The translations under genes and the position numbers were made by a program. A model generated the notes under the pieces. The model was not told where the DNA came from. It ran no database searches and saw only the letters and a list, made by a program, of their open reading frames with translations. Positions 7,471 through 16,824 of a stretch of DNA of 64,000 nt are shown here, piece after piece. The stretch spans positions 4,635,513 through 4,699,512 of the forward strand of contig NZ_KK037166.1 in the NCBI RefSeq assembly GCF_000568255.1, given 5' to 3'. The stretch comes from Kutzneria sp. 744. GTDB taxonomy: Bacteria > Actinomycetota > Actinomycetes > Mycobacteriales > Pseudonocardiaceae. Each line of letters starts with the position of its first letter. Within the stretch, counting starts at the first letter, position 1.

Positions 7471-8324
7471 CGGGGCAGCTCCAGTTCCACGGTCCAGCCG
7501 CCGTTGTCGGACGGCCCGGCATGCAGGGTGCCGCCGAGCAGCGCGGCGCGTTCCCGCAGACCGACGAGCCCGACCCCGGAACCGCGGGCCAGGTCGGCCC
7601 TGAACGGTTCGGTCGCGGGCCCGTTGTGCGCGGTGGGGGTGATGCGGTCGACGGCGAATCCCAGGCGGATGTCGCGTGCGGCACCCGGCGCGTACTTGGC
7701 AGCCTTGGTCAGCACCTCCTGAGCGGTCCGGACGATCGTCAGCGCCGCGTCGGCGCCGACCTGGGTCGCCTCGCCGATGACGACGAATCGCACGCTGGTG
7801 TGCTCAGCCAGCTTGCGCAGGGCCTCCGGCAGTGGCAACGCGCCGTCGCGCAGCGCGTGCACCGCCCGACTGGTCTCGTTGATGGAATCGACCGCCAGCG
7901 CCCGCGCCTTGCGGATCGCCGCCGTCGCCTCGTCCTCGCGTCCGCTGCACCGAAGCGCGTCGGCCATGTCCAGTTGCAGCGCGATCCAGGACAGCGAGTG
8001 GCCGAGCAGATCGTGGACCTCGCGGGCGATCCGACTCCGTTCGACAAGCGCCGCCTCTCGTGCTTCGGACTCGCGAGCGCGCCGCGACTCCTCGGCAGCG
8101 ATCCGCGCGCTGCGCACGGCGTGGAGCCGGTCGCGTTGTGCCGTGCCGATGCACACCGGCAGCGCGACGGTCAGCACCAGCCACCACGGCAGCTGCGCGA
8201 CCTCGGGGGCCAGCTGATGGACGACGCGGCTCGCGCCGGCCGCGACGACCGCGCCGCTGATCGCGATGATCAGCGCGGACCGGCCCGACCTCAGTTTGAA
8301 GCCGGCGGCCGAAGCGGTGCCCAT
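7467..8324 (-). CDS. NarL-type sensor histidine kinase, 5'-truncated
   Basis: The protein has the DHp and ATPase parts of a HisKA_3 kinase: RSRIAREVHDLLGHSLSWIALQLDMA (phospho-acceptor His), then the N-box-like TAQEVLTKAAKYAPGA and the glycine motif GSGVGLVGLRERAALLGG. One hydrophobic pair near the front (ALIIAISGAVVAAG, WWLVLTVALPVCIG) is all that remains of the membrane sensor; family members usually have four or more such segments. Beyond about 8300 the frame runs antisense through quinone oxidoreductase sequence, so the original 5' end is lost. ATG 8324 is simply the first start near the join. Lys replaces the usual Asn-His of the N-box (LTKAAKYA), which also argues against normal ATP binding. 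Its regulator partner is missing. Confidence 0.6.
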   Translation of the reverse strand: MGTASAAGFKLRSGRSALIIAISGAVVAAGASRVVHQLAPEVAQLPWWLVLTVALPVCIGTAQRDRLHAVRSARIAAEESRRARESEAREAALVERSRIAREVHDLLGHSLSWIALQLDMADALRCSGREDEATAAIRKARALAVDSINETSRAVHALRDGALPLPEALRKLAEHTSVRFVVIGEATQVGADAALTIVRTAQEVLTKAAKYAPGAARDIRLGFAVDRITPTAHNGPATEPFRADLARGSGVGLVGLRERAALLGGTLHAGPSDNGGWTVELELPR

Positions 8325-8640
8325 CGTCCGGCGGCTCGAGGTCCGTCCCGGCGAGACGGTGTTGATCCATGCCGACGCGGGTGGCGCCGGGTCTTTCGCG
8401 GTCCAGTCCGCCATCGCCGCCGGCGCGCGGGTGCTGACCACCGCCTGCCCGACCACCAGGATCTCCTGCATGAATTGGGCGCGGTGCCGATCGAGTAGCA
8501 CTGGGGGGATGTCGTCCAGATCGCGCTGGACGACACCGGCGGCGGGGGCGTCGATGCGGTGCTGGATCTGCTCGGCGACCAGTTGTCGGTCGGCGCGCCC
8601 GGCAAACCGGAGGCAAGGTGCACGGCGTGGTTCTTGGGGC
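8297..8640 (+). pseudogene. Zinc-type quinone oxidoreductase fragment
   Basis: The fragment reads EAVPIVRRLEVRPGETVLIHADAGGAGSFAVQSAIAAGARVLTTA, the start of the Rossmann fold of MDR-family quinone oxidoreductases, where GGAGSFAVQ is the NADPH-binding glycine motif. It then shifts frame (HELGAVPIE) and again (DDTGGGGVDAVLDL-like), so several indels are present. Both ends are missing. It lies head to head over the truncated kinase 5' end, the product of a rearrangement rather than of gene overlap. Confidence 0.65.
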
Positions 8641-8694
8641 TGAGCAGCAGCCGAAATGCTTCTCGTGGGCAGGCCGGTTTGCATGCCGATCGCC

Positions 8695-8706
8695 TAATCT
8701 AGTCCG
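8695..8706 (+). promoter_or_regulatory. Possible -10 box for a leaderless STAND NTPase transcript
   Basis: TAATCT at 8695-8700 sits six bases before the ATG at 8707, and no purine-rich ribosome binding site precedes that ATG. This spacing fits a transcript that starts at the A of the start codon. No clear -35 box is seen. Confidence 0.4.
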
Positions 8707-11700
8707 ATGTCCAGCCTCCAGCCGGCCCATCGTGGGTACGAGTACCAGGACTTGTTGGCCGCGAGCCGACTTGTCGATCTCGTGCTTGGGACGGTTATCG
8801 CCGCGCAGGTGGACAAGAAGCAGGTCGAGGACGACCGGTTCGACGATCTCACAGTCGTGACGGCGGGCGGCCGGCGCGAACGCACGCAGTTCAAGCACAC
8901 CGACAACGACGACAAGCCGTTGACGGTGGATACCTTCACGAACGACAAGCGCGATCTCCGCCTCGATCGCCTCGTGGCGGCTGCCGTCGCCGACCGCGAC
9001 GGACCGGGTAGCGATGCCATTGAACTCGCGTTTCGGGTCGTCCTCAGGGACACCTGGCCGGTCGACGAGGCGCTCACCGACGTCTTGGTGCCGGCCAACC
9101 TCGACCCGGGCCCGTTCGTGGCTGGCATGCAGACCCGGCGTTTCCGGTTCGACGTCGACCGCCTCTGGCCGTTGGCAACGCATCGACCGGCGACAGGTTC
9201 GAAATCGAAGCGGTCCCGGTTCGATTTCCTCCGCTCCGGTAAGAAGGCCGTCGACCGGGCCGACCTCGCCTGGCTGTGCCATCACCTTGTCATCGAGGTC
9301 GAGGCGCCCAAGTCGACCGGGTTCATGCTCGATCCGGGACCGGCCGAACTGATTCTGCTGACCCGGGTCCGCACCGAGGTCGGCGCGGAGTCGTACCCCA
9401 ATGCGAACCGGTCGGCGGCGGACGTCGCGGACGCGTTCGCGACCTTCACAAGACAAGCCCGCCAGGGCTTGAGCGAGCCGACCGCCAAAGCTCTGCTTGC
9501 GCGTGCCCAGATCAGGCGCGACTTCGGCGCCGTCTCCCGAGCGCACCCCGTCGACCACTCGGTCGAGGTGACCCGCCCGACGACCGTGGCCGATGTTCGC
9601 GTAGCGGCGGAACATGCTGCCTTGCAAGGCGTTCCGCTCGTCCTGACCGGGCCGCCGGGCCAGGGCAAGTCCTGGGCGTGCGACCAGCTCGTCCGGGAAC
9701 TGGTCTCGTCCGGTTGGCTCGTCGCGGAGCACTACTGTTACCTCAACGACACCCTCGACGAGCGCAACGAACGCGTGCGAGCCGAAACCGTCTTCGGCAG
9801 CTTGCTGGGACGGCTGGCCGAAGCCGATCCGAGCTTGGTCGAGACACAGAGGCCGCTGTACGCCGCCAACGAGGAGTCGCTGGCCAACGCCGTCAGGTCC
9901 GCGGTGCAGGCCCGGCCCGATCGTCGGGTCGCACTGGTGGTCGACGGTCTTGATCACGTCGGGCGGCTTCGAGAGGCGCTGCCGGGCACAGATCCGTCCG
10001 CGGCACTCGCCTTCGCCCTGGCCGGGCTCGACATACCGGCCGGCAGCGTCCTCATCGTGCTCAGCCAGCCCGGCCAACATCTTGCGCCGCTCCACCAGGA
10101 CAGCGCCCATACCGTCGAGATCCCCGGCCTGACCCCGGAGGAGCTGAGCGCGTTGGCCGCCAAGCTCGGCGTGGTGGCCGGGCCCGACGTCACAGACGCC
10201 ATCGTGGAGGAGGATCAGACCGACAGCTTCCTCGCAACTCTCGGAGAACGGTCCCGCGGCAACGCGCTGTACGCCACCTACCTCTGCCGCGAGGTCCACA
10301 GGCATGCCCGGACTGAGGCGGATCCGGAAGCCGTACTGAGCGCCCTGCCACCGTTCGACGGAAAGCTGCAGAACTACTACGCACACCTAATCAGTACTCT
10401 CGGCGAAGGCTCAGGTGTCGCGGATATCATTGGCTTGCTTGACTTTCCCGCCAGCCGGACCGAGTTGGCCGAGATGCGACCAGACCTCACCCACAGGCTC
10501 GACGACGCGCTCGCGACACTGGCGCCTGTTCTGGTCGAGCGAGCCGCCCAAGGTGGGCTCCGGGTGTACCACGAATCCTTCGCACGGTTCCTGCGGCGGA
10601 AGCTGGAGTCCAACCCGGCCGCGCTGGCGGCCAACCTCCGGTTTGTCGTCGAATGGCTCGAGGCGCGGGGTTTCTACCGCGACGAGCGGGCATTCCGCTT
10701 TCTGCTAACGACGCTGGCCGCAGCCGGCCGCGACAAGGAGGCACTCAACAAGGTCGACGCATCCTTCGTCGCCAACGCCGTGGCCGGCGGGCACCCGGCG
10801 TCCGCCATCGCGGCCAACCTCGCGGTGGCGACCGGCTGCGCCGGGCGTCTGCGCGACCTGCCCGCGTTGACCCGCTGCGTCGAGTTGGCCCGCGCGGCCC
10901 AGAACTTCGAGTACGAAGTGCTGGACACCGCCATCGTCGAGTACATCGATGTGCCTATGGCGCTGCTCGGTCAGGAGGAGTTTGCCAGCCGCCTCACGTT
11001 CGACGGCTACACCGCGGTACCGGCACGAGCCGGGCTCCAACTGTGCGCTGCCATCGACGCTGCTGGCGCTGTGGCTCCCTGGCAGGACTACCTGCCCGCC
11101 TTCGCGGAGTGGGATGCGAACAATGACACCGACTACGGATCGGAGTCCGACAAGGCAGTCACCCTGGCTTGGGCACGTGGGCAGCTACGCCAGGCTGTGA
11201 CCGAGGATCAGAACACTGCGCCGCGGCATAAAGACATCGCCAGCTTTCTCAACGAGAGCAACCTTCCGCCCGACGACATCATCCCGGTCGCCGCCGATGT
11301 GCTCGGCATCGAAACCACCGCTGCACTTCTCGACCACCTCGACAGTCCACCGGACGCGGCACTCGTCCTCGCCGAAGTCGCCTGTCGCTCCGCGGACCCC
11401 AGCGCTGTCGAACTGTTGGCCCGACTGCTGCCCTTGGCGATGCGGGAGCCCGCACCGGGCAACGCCCACCGCATGATCGAACTCGGCGCGGCACCTCAGG
11501 ATATCGACCGGTCGTCCGTCGGCGAGGCGCGGACCGCCCTAATAGCCCTCACCCGGGAGGTGACGGGACATGACGCTCTTCATGTCGCGCAGCGGGTGCC
11601 GATGTGGCTTGACCGGTGTGTGATTGCCGCGCGGCGCGACCCGACGATCTTGCCGACCGTGGAGGGCATGCTCGGCGGCGCGGGATGGTACCTGTGCTGG

Positions 11701-14700
11701 CTGCGCTTCGTGTTGGCGTTGGTGCAGGCGGAGAGTGCTGAGGCAGATCGAGGTCAGCTTGCTTTCGCCGCCGTCGGCTTGTTGGCTGGCGACCTCGAAC
11801 CGTTCACCGGCAGGCCTCCCGCGTGCGATCTCTACCCGATTCGGGAGCGGATCACGAGCAGCCTGCGCCGTGCCATCGCCCTCCTCGACGACGACAGGTG
11901 GCCGGCGGCTCTGCGCATCCTCCGCCAGGTGAGCGAAGGCGTCGGAGTGTCCATGCGGGGGCAGGACGCGGGACCCATTACTCCGGATTCGCTTCTGACT
12001 CTGGCGATCGCCGCGACCACCACACAGGGGCGCCGCGCCGCGACTCAAGAGTTGATCGACGCGGCGCTCACCGAGGGCTCGGGACGGCGTTACTACTCGA
12101 CCTTGGCCGAGTACCGCCTCATGGCCGCGCGCTTCGCCATCGCATGCGGAGACATGGACCGAGCGGAGTCCTCTTGGCATGAAGCCTGCTGCCTCATGAC
12201 CGCCTACGGGTATCACAAGGACACCACGATCTACGAAGTCCTCGATCCGCTTCAGACCCTCGTCGCTGCGGATCCCTCCCGTGCCCGAGCTCGCCTGGCC
12301 CAGGTCCAACCCACCTGTGAGCGAGTGGCACGTCACACCGATGGAAAAGAAACCCGCGCTGCCAAAATCCAGTGGTGGGCCACGCTTGCCGAAGCCGACC
12401 CCGCCGGACTCACCCGGCTCGTCATTCCTACGCTGCTGGAACAATGCGGCCACGTCAACGACCTGTACGGCGGCGCGCTCGAAGACGTGTGGCGGTCGTG
12501 GTACCAGAGCGCAGATCCGGTAGTCGCCGGCGCACTCCGGCTGGCGTTGCCGATGACGAAAGACACCGCCGATCCCGCCATGGCCGAGCGACTGGCGAAC
12601 ATCACAGCCGGCACCGGAGAGGACCTTGCCGGGCAATTGCTCACTCTTCTCCTAGCCAGGGCCGACGAACGTCCACTGTCGGATCCGAATACCAACAGCG
12701 ATGAGTCCATCGCACAACACACCGCGTGGGTACAGGCGCTCAATCTCGTTGCAGCGCGGGTGAATGCGCCGCAGATCTGCGTTCCTCTTGCCGCCGCTGT
12801 GACGCCGCGCCGGCAACCTGCAACGGCGTCGCAGACGCCAGTCAGCCCTGAGCAGAACGCCGTGGGCGAGTTCCCCAACGGTATTGTTGGACTCAACCGC
12901 GCCATTCGCGCCTGGCGCCGCCGCCCCTATGACACGTCGAGCCCGGACTGGGCTCCCGAGAAGTTCGCCACCCTCATCGGCGATCGTCTGGTCCAGCTCG
13001 CGGGAGCCGGTGCCGAGGAAGACGCGATAGCCGCCCTGCACAGTCTCGCCAGCACGGTTGACACACTCGACCGCAGCCGCCTGCTCACGTTGGTGGGACG
13101 CGGGTTGGAGCACCACAGCCACCCCAGGCTCGCCGCCGTGGCCCTGTCATTGGCTTGGACCCGAACGAGCAGCGATGGCTTCTGGATGAACTTCGGTGGG
13201 CAGAAGGAGTTGGACTCGCTACGCCATGCCACTTGCCTGGACGCGGACGCCACGTGGGCGACCGTCGCCGCGGAGGTTACTCAAGTGGTCGCGGGCGGTC
13301 ATCGTGGTTCCCGCGGCGTCAGCCAAGCACTGATCCACGCCGGCCTCGTAGACGGTCTCACGCCCCACGCCCATGGACACGACGCGAGCTTTTCGGCCTG
13401 GGACGAGGCACACTCGGTGATTTCCCTCCGCACGCCACGAATGTCCCCCGAGGACGACCCGCAGGTGCCCTACGCGCCACCGGCGGAGAACACGAACAAC
13501 GACCTGACCGACGAGATCGACGGGGTGTTCTGCGAAGCCGTCCTCGGCACGATGGCCCATCCTGGCCAGGAAAACCGCCGACGGGCTCTCATCGCCTTCG
13601 AGTTACTCCTGCTGCACCGCCCCGAAGCCGCAATCAAGGCGCTGGCGGCTGTTCTGCCGGCCCTGAACGAACCTGCCCTGCTGTCGTGGCTGCTCGCGGT
13701 GATCACCGACATCGACGCGGCGCATCCCATGGTGGCGGAGCAGTGCCGCGACGCTCTCCAGCAACATGCGCACGGACCGTACCTGACTGTCCGCGCGTTG
13801 GCGTCAAAACTCTTGGGGGACAACAACACCCCACCGCCCTCTGCGACACCTGACGCCGCGCTTCTCGGTACGACGTTGTTGCTGCCCGCCGGCAAAGAAC
13901 GGTTCAGCGAAGAGGCAGCGCAGTTGGTGGGCATGCTCGCGGGCCGCAGACTGTTGGCAGCCGAAGAGTTGCTGCCCAACCTTGGTCTCGCCGTTGTCGC
14001 CCGGGTCGATGCCGCGTTGAGCGACACTGACGAGATGAAAAAGATCCAAAGTGAGGCTCAAGAACTGGCTGATACAAGACATAGGCGATGGACTGACGCT
14101 TTCACCGGCCGCTGCAGGCTGGTGGAGGAGGCCTTGCAACTGGCGGCATCCGGTGGCCGGGCCGCGCTTCTGGCCTCCGGACGACCGCCTGCGAACCCAG
14201 CGGCATGGGAGCAAGCACTCGCCCGTGTTCTGGTCAACCGTCCCACACTGCCCTTGGCGATCGAGTGCACCCGCGAGCCTCGCCCCCACATCATCGCTCC
14301 ACCAGGCGCCAAGGACCCGGTCTGGGCCCGAGCGATCGAAGCCACCGGGGTGCAGTCACGAGGCGCAGCGGAGGCCGATCTGGTCATGACGGTGGCGTCC
14401 ACGTCCCTTGAGCAGTGCGACATCCTGACGGCTGGCCGCTACCGGCGCTGGCGAGTGATCGCCCGCACTGAGGAAACCACGGTTTTGCCGGTATGGCCCG
14501 AGAGAGACGATCTTCTGCGCCAGTCGGGCCGCGACCTCGCGCTCGAACTGCGCAGGCCCGGCGATGCGATCGGGCTCAGCAGCCGTCCCTTCTCCGCTGA
14601 GAGCGCATCGAGCTGGTTCGCTGCCATGCCACCGCTGCTCAACAACATCACCACCGATACCACCAGCCCCTTGATCGGCATCAACGTTGACGACGAATTC

Positions 14701-15021
14701 ATGGATGACGCCCGCGACGGCCTCGGTGTGCACGATCGCCTACTGGTGCCGAGCCCGGCTCTGAGACTGGCACTTGGCCTCCAGCCGGCCGCCGAGCCGT
14801 TCGTGCTGCACAACGACATCGGACCCGCGTTGGCCATGATCACCTGGCGGAGTCATTACGAAGGCGACGCCTACCATCTGCCCTGGCCGCGCTCACGGGG
14901 CACGATGTTGGTGGTGAGCCCCGCAGCGTTCGAGAGGCTTCTAGCTTGGGGTACGGGGAACTTGATCACTCGCGAGGTCGTGCATGGTGACGCATCACTT
15001 GCCGACGGCGCGGATGGTTGA
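8707..15021 (+). CDS. Giant STAND NTPase with N-terminal Cap4-like nuclease (Avs-like candidate)
   Basis: The protein has 2104 residues. Residues 10-64 carry GYEYQ, VED, FDD and QFK, the order E...DD...QxK of Cap4/DUF4297-type PD-(D/E)XK nucleases. A P-loop NTPase follows: Walker A GPPGQGKS at 315-322 and Walker B ALVVDGLDH at 409-417, then a helical part with RGNALYATYL near 517, as in STAND ATPases. The remaining roughly 1500 residues show no named motif, appear helical-repeat in style and would be the sensor. In Avs proteins of other bacteria such a layout binds a phage protein (terminase or portal), oligomerises and cuts DNA; a role of that kind here is inference. The gene sits in a tRNA-flanked island with an AlbA_2 protein 106 bases downstream. 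ATG 8707 lacks a ribosome binding site. Confidence 0.78.
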   Translation: MSSLQPAHRGYEYQDLLAASRLVDLVLGTVIAAQVDKKQVEDDRFDDLTVVTAGGRRERTQFKHTDNDDKPLTVDTFTNDKRDLRLDRLVAAAVADRDGPGSDAIELAFRVVLRDTWPVDEALTDVLVPANLDPGPFVAGMQTRRFRFDVDRLWPLATHRPATGSKSKRSRFDFLRSGKKAVDRADLAWLCHHLVIEVEAPKSTGFMLDPGPAELILLTRVRTEVGAESYPNANRSAADVADAFATFTRQARQGLSEPTAKALLARAQIRRDFGAVSRAHPVDHSVEVTRPTTVADVRVAAEHAALQGVPLVLTGPPGQGKSWACDQLVRELVSSGWLVAEHYCYLNDTLDERNERVRAETVFGSLLGRLAEADPSLVETQRPLYAANEESLANAVRSAVQARPDRRVALVVDGLDHVGRLREALPGTDPSAALAFALAGLDIPAGSVLIVLSQPGQHLAPLHQDSAHTVEIPGLTPEELSALAAKLGVVAGPDVTDAIVEEDQTDSFLATLGERSRGNALYATYLCREVHRHARTEADPEAVLSALPPFDGKLQNYYAHLISTLGEGSGVADIIGLLDFPASRTELAEMRPDLTHRLDDALATLAPVLVERAAQGGLRVYHESFARFLRRKLESNPAALAANLRFVVEWLEARGFYRDERAFRFLLTTLAAAGRDKEALNKVDASFVANAVAGGHPASAIAANLAVATGCAGRLRDLPALTRCVELARAAQNFEYEVLDTAIVEYIDVPMALLGQEEFASRLTFDGYTAVPARAGLQLCAAIDAAGAVAPWQDYLPAFAEWDANNDTDYGSESDKAVTLAWARGQLRQAVTEDQNTAPRHKDIASFLNESNLPPDDIIPVAADVLGIETTAALLDHLDSPPDAALVLAEVACRSADPSAVELLARLLPLAMREPAPGNAHRMIELGAAPQDIDRSSVGEARTALIALTREVTGHDALHVAQRVPMWLDRCVIAARRDPTILPTVEGMLGGAGWYLCWLRFVLALVQAESAEADRGQLAFAAVGLLAGDLEPFTGRPPACDLYPIRERITSSLRRAIALLDDDRWPAALRILRQVSEGVGVSMRGQDAGPITPDSLLTLAIAATTTQGRRAATQELIDAALTEGSGRRYYSTLAEYRLMAARFAIACGDMDRAESSWHEACCLMTAYGYHKDTTIYEVLDPLQTLVAADPSRARARLAQVQPTCERVARHTDGKETRAAKIQWWATLAEADPAGLTRLVIPTLLEQCGHVNDLYGGALEDVWRSWYQSADPVVAGALRLALPMTKDTADPAMAERLANITAGTGEDLAGQLLTLLLARADERPLSDPNTNSDESIAQHTAWVQALNLVAARVNAPQICVPLAAAVTPRRQPATASQTPVSPEQNAVGEFPNGIVGLNRAIRAWRRRPYDTSSPDWAPEKFATLIGDRLVQLAGAGAEEDAIAALHSLASTVDTLDRSRLLTLVGRGLEHHSHPRLAAVALSLAWTRTSSDGFWMNFGGQKELDSLRHATCLDADATWATVAAEVTQVVAGGHRGSRGVSQALIHAGLVDGLTPHAHGHDASFSAWDEAHSVISLRTPRMSPEDDPQVPYAPPAENTNNDLTDEIDGVFCEAVLGTMAHPGQENRRRALIAFELLLLHRPEAAIKALAAVLPALNEPALLSWLLAVITDIDAAHPMVAEQCRDALQQHAHGPYLTVRALASKLLGDNNTPPPSATPDAALLGTTLLLPAGKERFSEEAAQLVGMLAGRRLLAAEELLPNLGLAVVARVDAALSDTDEMKKIQSEAQELADTRHRRWTDAFTGRCRLVEEALQLAASGGRAALLASGRPPANPAAWEQALARVLVNRPTLPLAIECTREPRPHIIAPPGAKDPVWARAIEATGVQSRGAAEADLVMTVASTSLEQCDILTAGRYRRWRVIARTEETTVLPVWPERDDLLRQSGRDLALELRRPGDAIGLSSRPFSAESASSWFAAMPPLLNNITTDTTSPLIGINVDDEFMDDARDGLGVHDRLLVPSPALRLALGLQPAAEPFVLHNDIGPALAMITWRSHYEGDAYHLPWPRSRGTMLVVSPAAFERLLAWGTGNLITREVVHGDASLADGADG

Positions 15022-15127
15022 TTGGTTCGTCTGGAACTTGAAGTGCCAACGACCCATCGCCGAGCTCGCTTGCCACTCCAGTACCGCTGCAAGCTCGGCA
15101 GTCAGACTGTTCTGTTAGAACCGTCGT

Positions 15128-16288
15128 GTGGATATCACTGCGCGGCCAACGCGCTACAAGCACGCGAGTGCCGAAGCTCTGCAGATGCTCGCGCTTGGCG
15201 AGTCCGGACGGTACGAGTTTAAACGAGATGCCGAAGCTGTGTCCCCCAAGGTCCTGGCCGCTCTGGCGAACTGGGTCGCACTCGACCCCGCTCGCGAGGC
15301 TGCTCACCTCCTCGTCGGCGTAGACGAGGTAGAGGATACCGAAACGGGACTGGTGTACGGCGTGCCCTGCGGTCTACCGAAAGGCCTCGACAGAGCGGTC
15401 GCACGGCTTCAAGATATGGCGAGCAAGATCCGTCCAATCCCCGTGGATGTTTTCATCGTCGAGGAGTCTGTAGGTGAGGGAAAACCATTTCTCAGGGTCG
15501 AAGTGCGGCCAACAATGCCACCACACTTCGACGATGAGGGACGCCGACAGACACGACAGGGCCGCTCCACCCGCGCCCTCACAGATGATGAACTGCTCCA
15601 CGTCTACCTCGACCGGGAAGCTGGCACATTTTCGGCAAGGTTCCGCCACACGGCCGTGGAATTGAGAGACGCTGTCGGCGCAGTCGGCGCACAAGTCGAC
15701 CAGATCACGGATGCGATCGATCGCAACATCGCCCAACCACTGCAAGAGCTGACCAGCACAGTAGATAGGGCCGCAATTGCCGCCAGCGATGCCGAGGCAG
15801 CAGCGTCCGCGGCAGGAGACGATGTGGCGAATGTTGAATACCTTGTCCGCGACCTCCAGTGCGTGGTCGAAGAGCTCCAAGGCGACTCGCCAGAATCACT
15901 CGTTACACGGGTTGCGCAGGCTCGCAGAAGAGTTTGGTGGGCCTTCACCGTTGACACGTGGAAGCGTTCATCAAATCGCGCCGAGCGCATATCCCTAGGC
16001 CTACAAAACTTCCTTTCTACTGGAATCCGACTCGACAGTGAGCATAATTCTTGGGAACTCAGAGTCTGGAATGCCCTACTGTCTGACCGAAACGATCAAC
16101 GAGGACGTAGAGGGACGCTGAAGTGGTGGGAGGCGGTCACCGCAGAAGTTGACGAGTTCCTCGCCAATCCCATCTACCAGCCACCCAAACTTCCAGATCT
16201 ACGTACAGAGCTGCGCACCGATCTAGATACGGCGCTCGACGATCCAAATAGCCTGACGAACCAGTTTAAGGACCGGATGGAGGATTGA
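15128..16288 (+). CDS. AlbA_2/Schlafen-type domain protein with coiled-coil region
   Basis: The N-terminal part has the AlbA_2 (Schlafen/AAA_4) pattern: E25, YEFKR at 29-33, then NWVAL and HLLVGVDE at 60-67. Domains of this type occur in nucleases and nucleic-acid-binding regulators, several of them in phage defence. Residues about 175-250 are rich in Ala, Asp, Gln and Val with heptad-like spacing and probably form a coiled coil. The C-terminal 130 residues (VWWAFTVDTWKRSSNRAERIS, KWWEAVTAEVDEFL) match nothing I know. GTG 15128 is the first start; ATG 15185 is also possible but would clip the domain. It follows the STAND gene by 106 bases on the same strand, with lower GC towards the end, which suggests acquired DNA. 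Its cofunction with the STAND protein is inferred from position only. Confidence 0.7.
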   Translation: MDITARPTRYKHASAEALQMLALGESGRYEFKRDAEAVSPKVLAALANWVALDPAREAAHLLVGVDEVEDTETGLVYGVPCGLPKGLDRAVARLQDMASKIRPIPVDVFIVEESVGEGKPFLRVEVRPTMPPHFDDEGRRQTRQGRSTRALTDDELLHVYLDREAGTFSARFRHTAVELRDAVGAVGAQVDQITDAIDRNIAQPLQELTSTVDRAAIAASDAEAAASAAGDDVANVEYLVRDLQCVVEELQGDSPESLVTRVAQARRRVWWAFTVDTWKRSSNRAERISLGLQNFLSTGIRLDSEHNSWELRVWNALLSDRNDQRGRRGTLKWWEAVTAEVDEFLANPIYQPPKLPDLRTELRTDLDTALDDPNSLTNQFKDRMED

Positions 16289-16614
16289 GCCGACCACAAA
16301 CTGGCGGCCAAGCCGGAAGTGAAGCCAGATCGGATCCCGCCGACACCTCGACGTAGCCGCACTGATGCGCTAAGCAGGTCGCCCACTGCGTCACCCTGTT
16401 GCTCCGTCAACCCGGTGCGCCGTCCCAACGCGCCGACAGCAGCCGCACCAGCCGTTCTCGCGACGACACCACGTCGATTTTGTACCAAGCTCAGGCCCTT
16501 CTCTAGGATTCAGGACAGGGTAGCCAGATCCCTTTGTGTCAACCGACACTTTCACCGCAGGGCGATTCCGGGATTACTCTCCCCCACTCGACACCGCTGC
16601 CGCAGACTAAGAGA
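16289..16614. other. Stretch without a supported gene
   Basis: I see no gene with family features here. Base composition is mixed and no strong hairpin stands out. The STAND/AlbA_2 unit ends at 16288. Confidence 0.4.
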
Positions 16615-16824
16615 ATGCCGGCTGTGTGGGTCTGGTTCTTAAGCGGCTACGCCGTCTTCGTCGCCGAACCGATCGGCTATACCATGCATTTCGCCAAGTC
16701 CGACGGGAGCAAGCAGCACCGCACCGACGCATACAAAGTGCTCAGGCTGTTGTATGGCGGAGTCACTGACGCCAGCGGCTTGATCGTCGTCGGGCTGACA
16801 CCACTTGACGGCAGGCCGCCCTAG
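16615..16824 (+). CDS. Possible small membrane protein, unknown
   Basis: An ATG at 16615 opens a 69-codon frame: MPAVWVWFLSGYAVFVAEPI forms one hydrophobic segment, followed by a polar stretch (HFAKSDGSKQHRTDAYKV) and a second moderately hydrophobic part (GLIVVGLTPL). Only a weak purine run (AAGAGA) lies before the start. I recognise no family. It may be a real island gene or chance. Confidence 0.3.
   Translation: MPAVWVWFLSGYAVFVAEPIGYTMHFAKSDGSKQHRTDAYKVLRLLYGGVTDASGLIVVGLTPLDGRPP

Noticed and set aside
7416-8498. Plus-strand open frame of 360 codons over the histidine kinase
   Set aside because: Composition is that of an antisense GC-rich frame; the kinase H-box and G-box are on the minus strand. 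Only its end, HELGAVPIE, is real oxidoreductase debris.
7804-10386. Very long open frame on the minus strand through the STAND NTPase gene
   Set aside because: It is a shadow of the plus-strand gene in high-GC DNA; its product is Arg/Gly rich with no family motif, while the plus strand carries Walker motifs.
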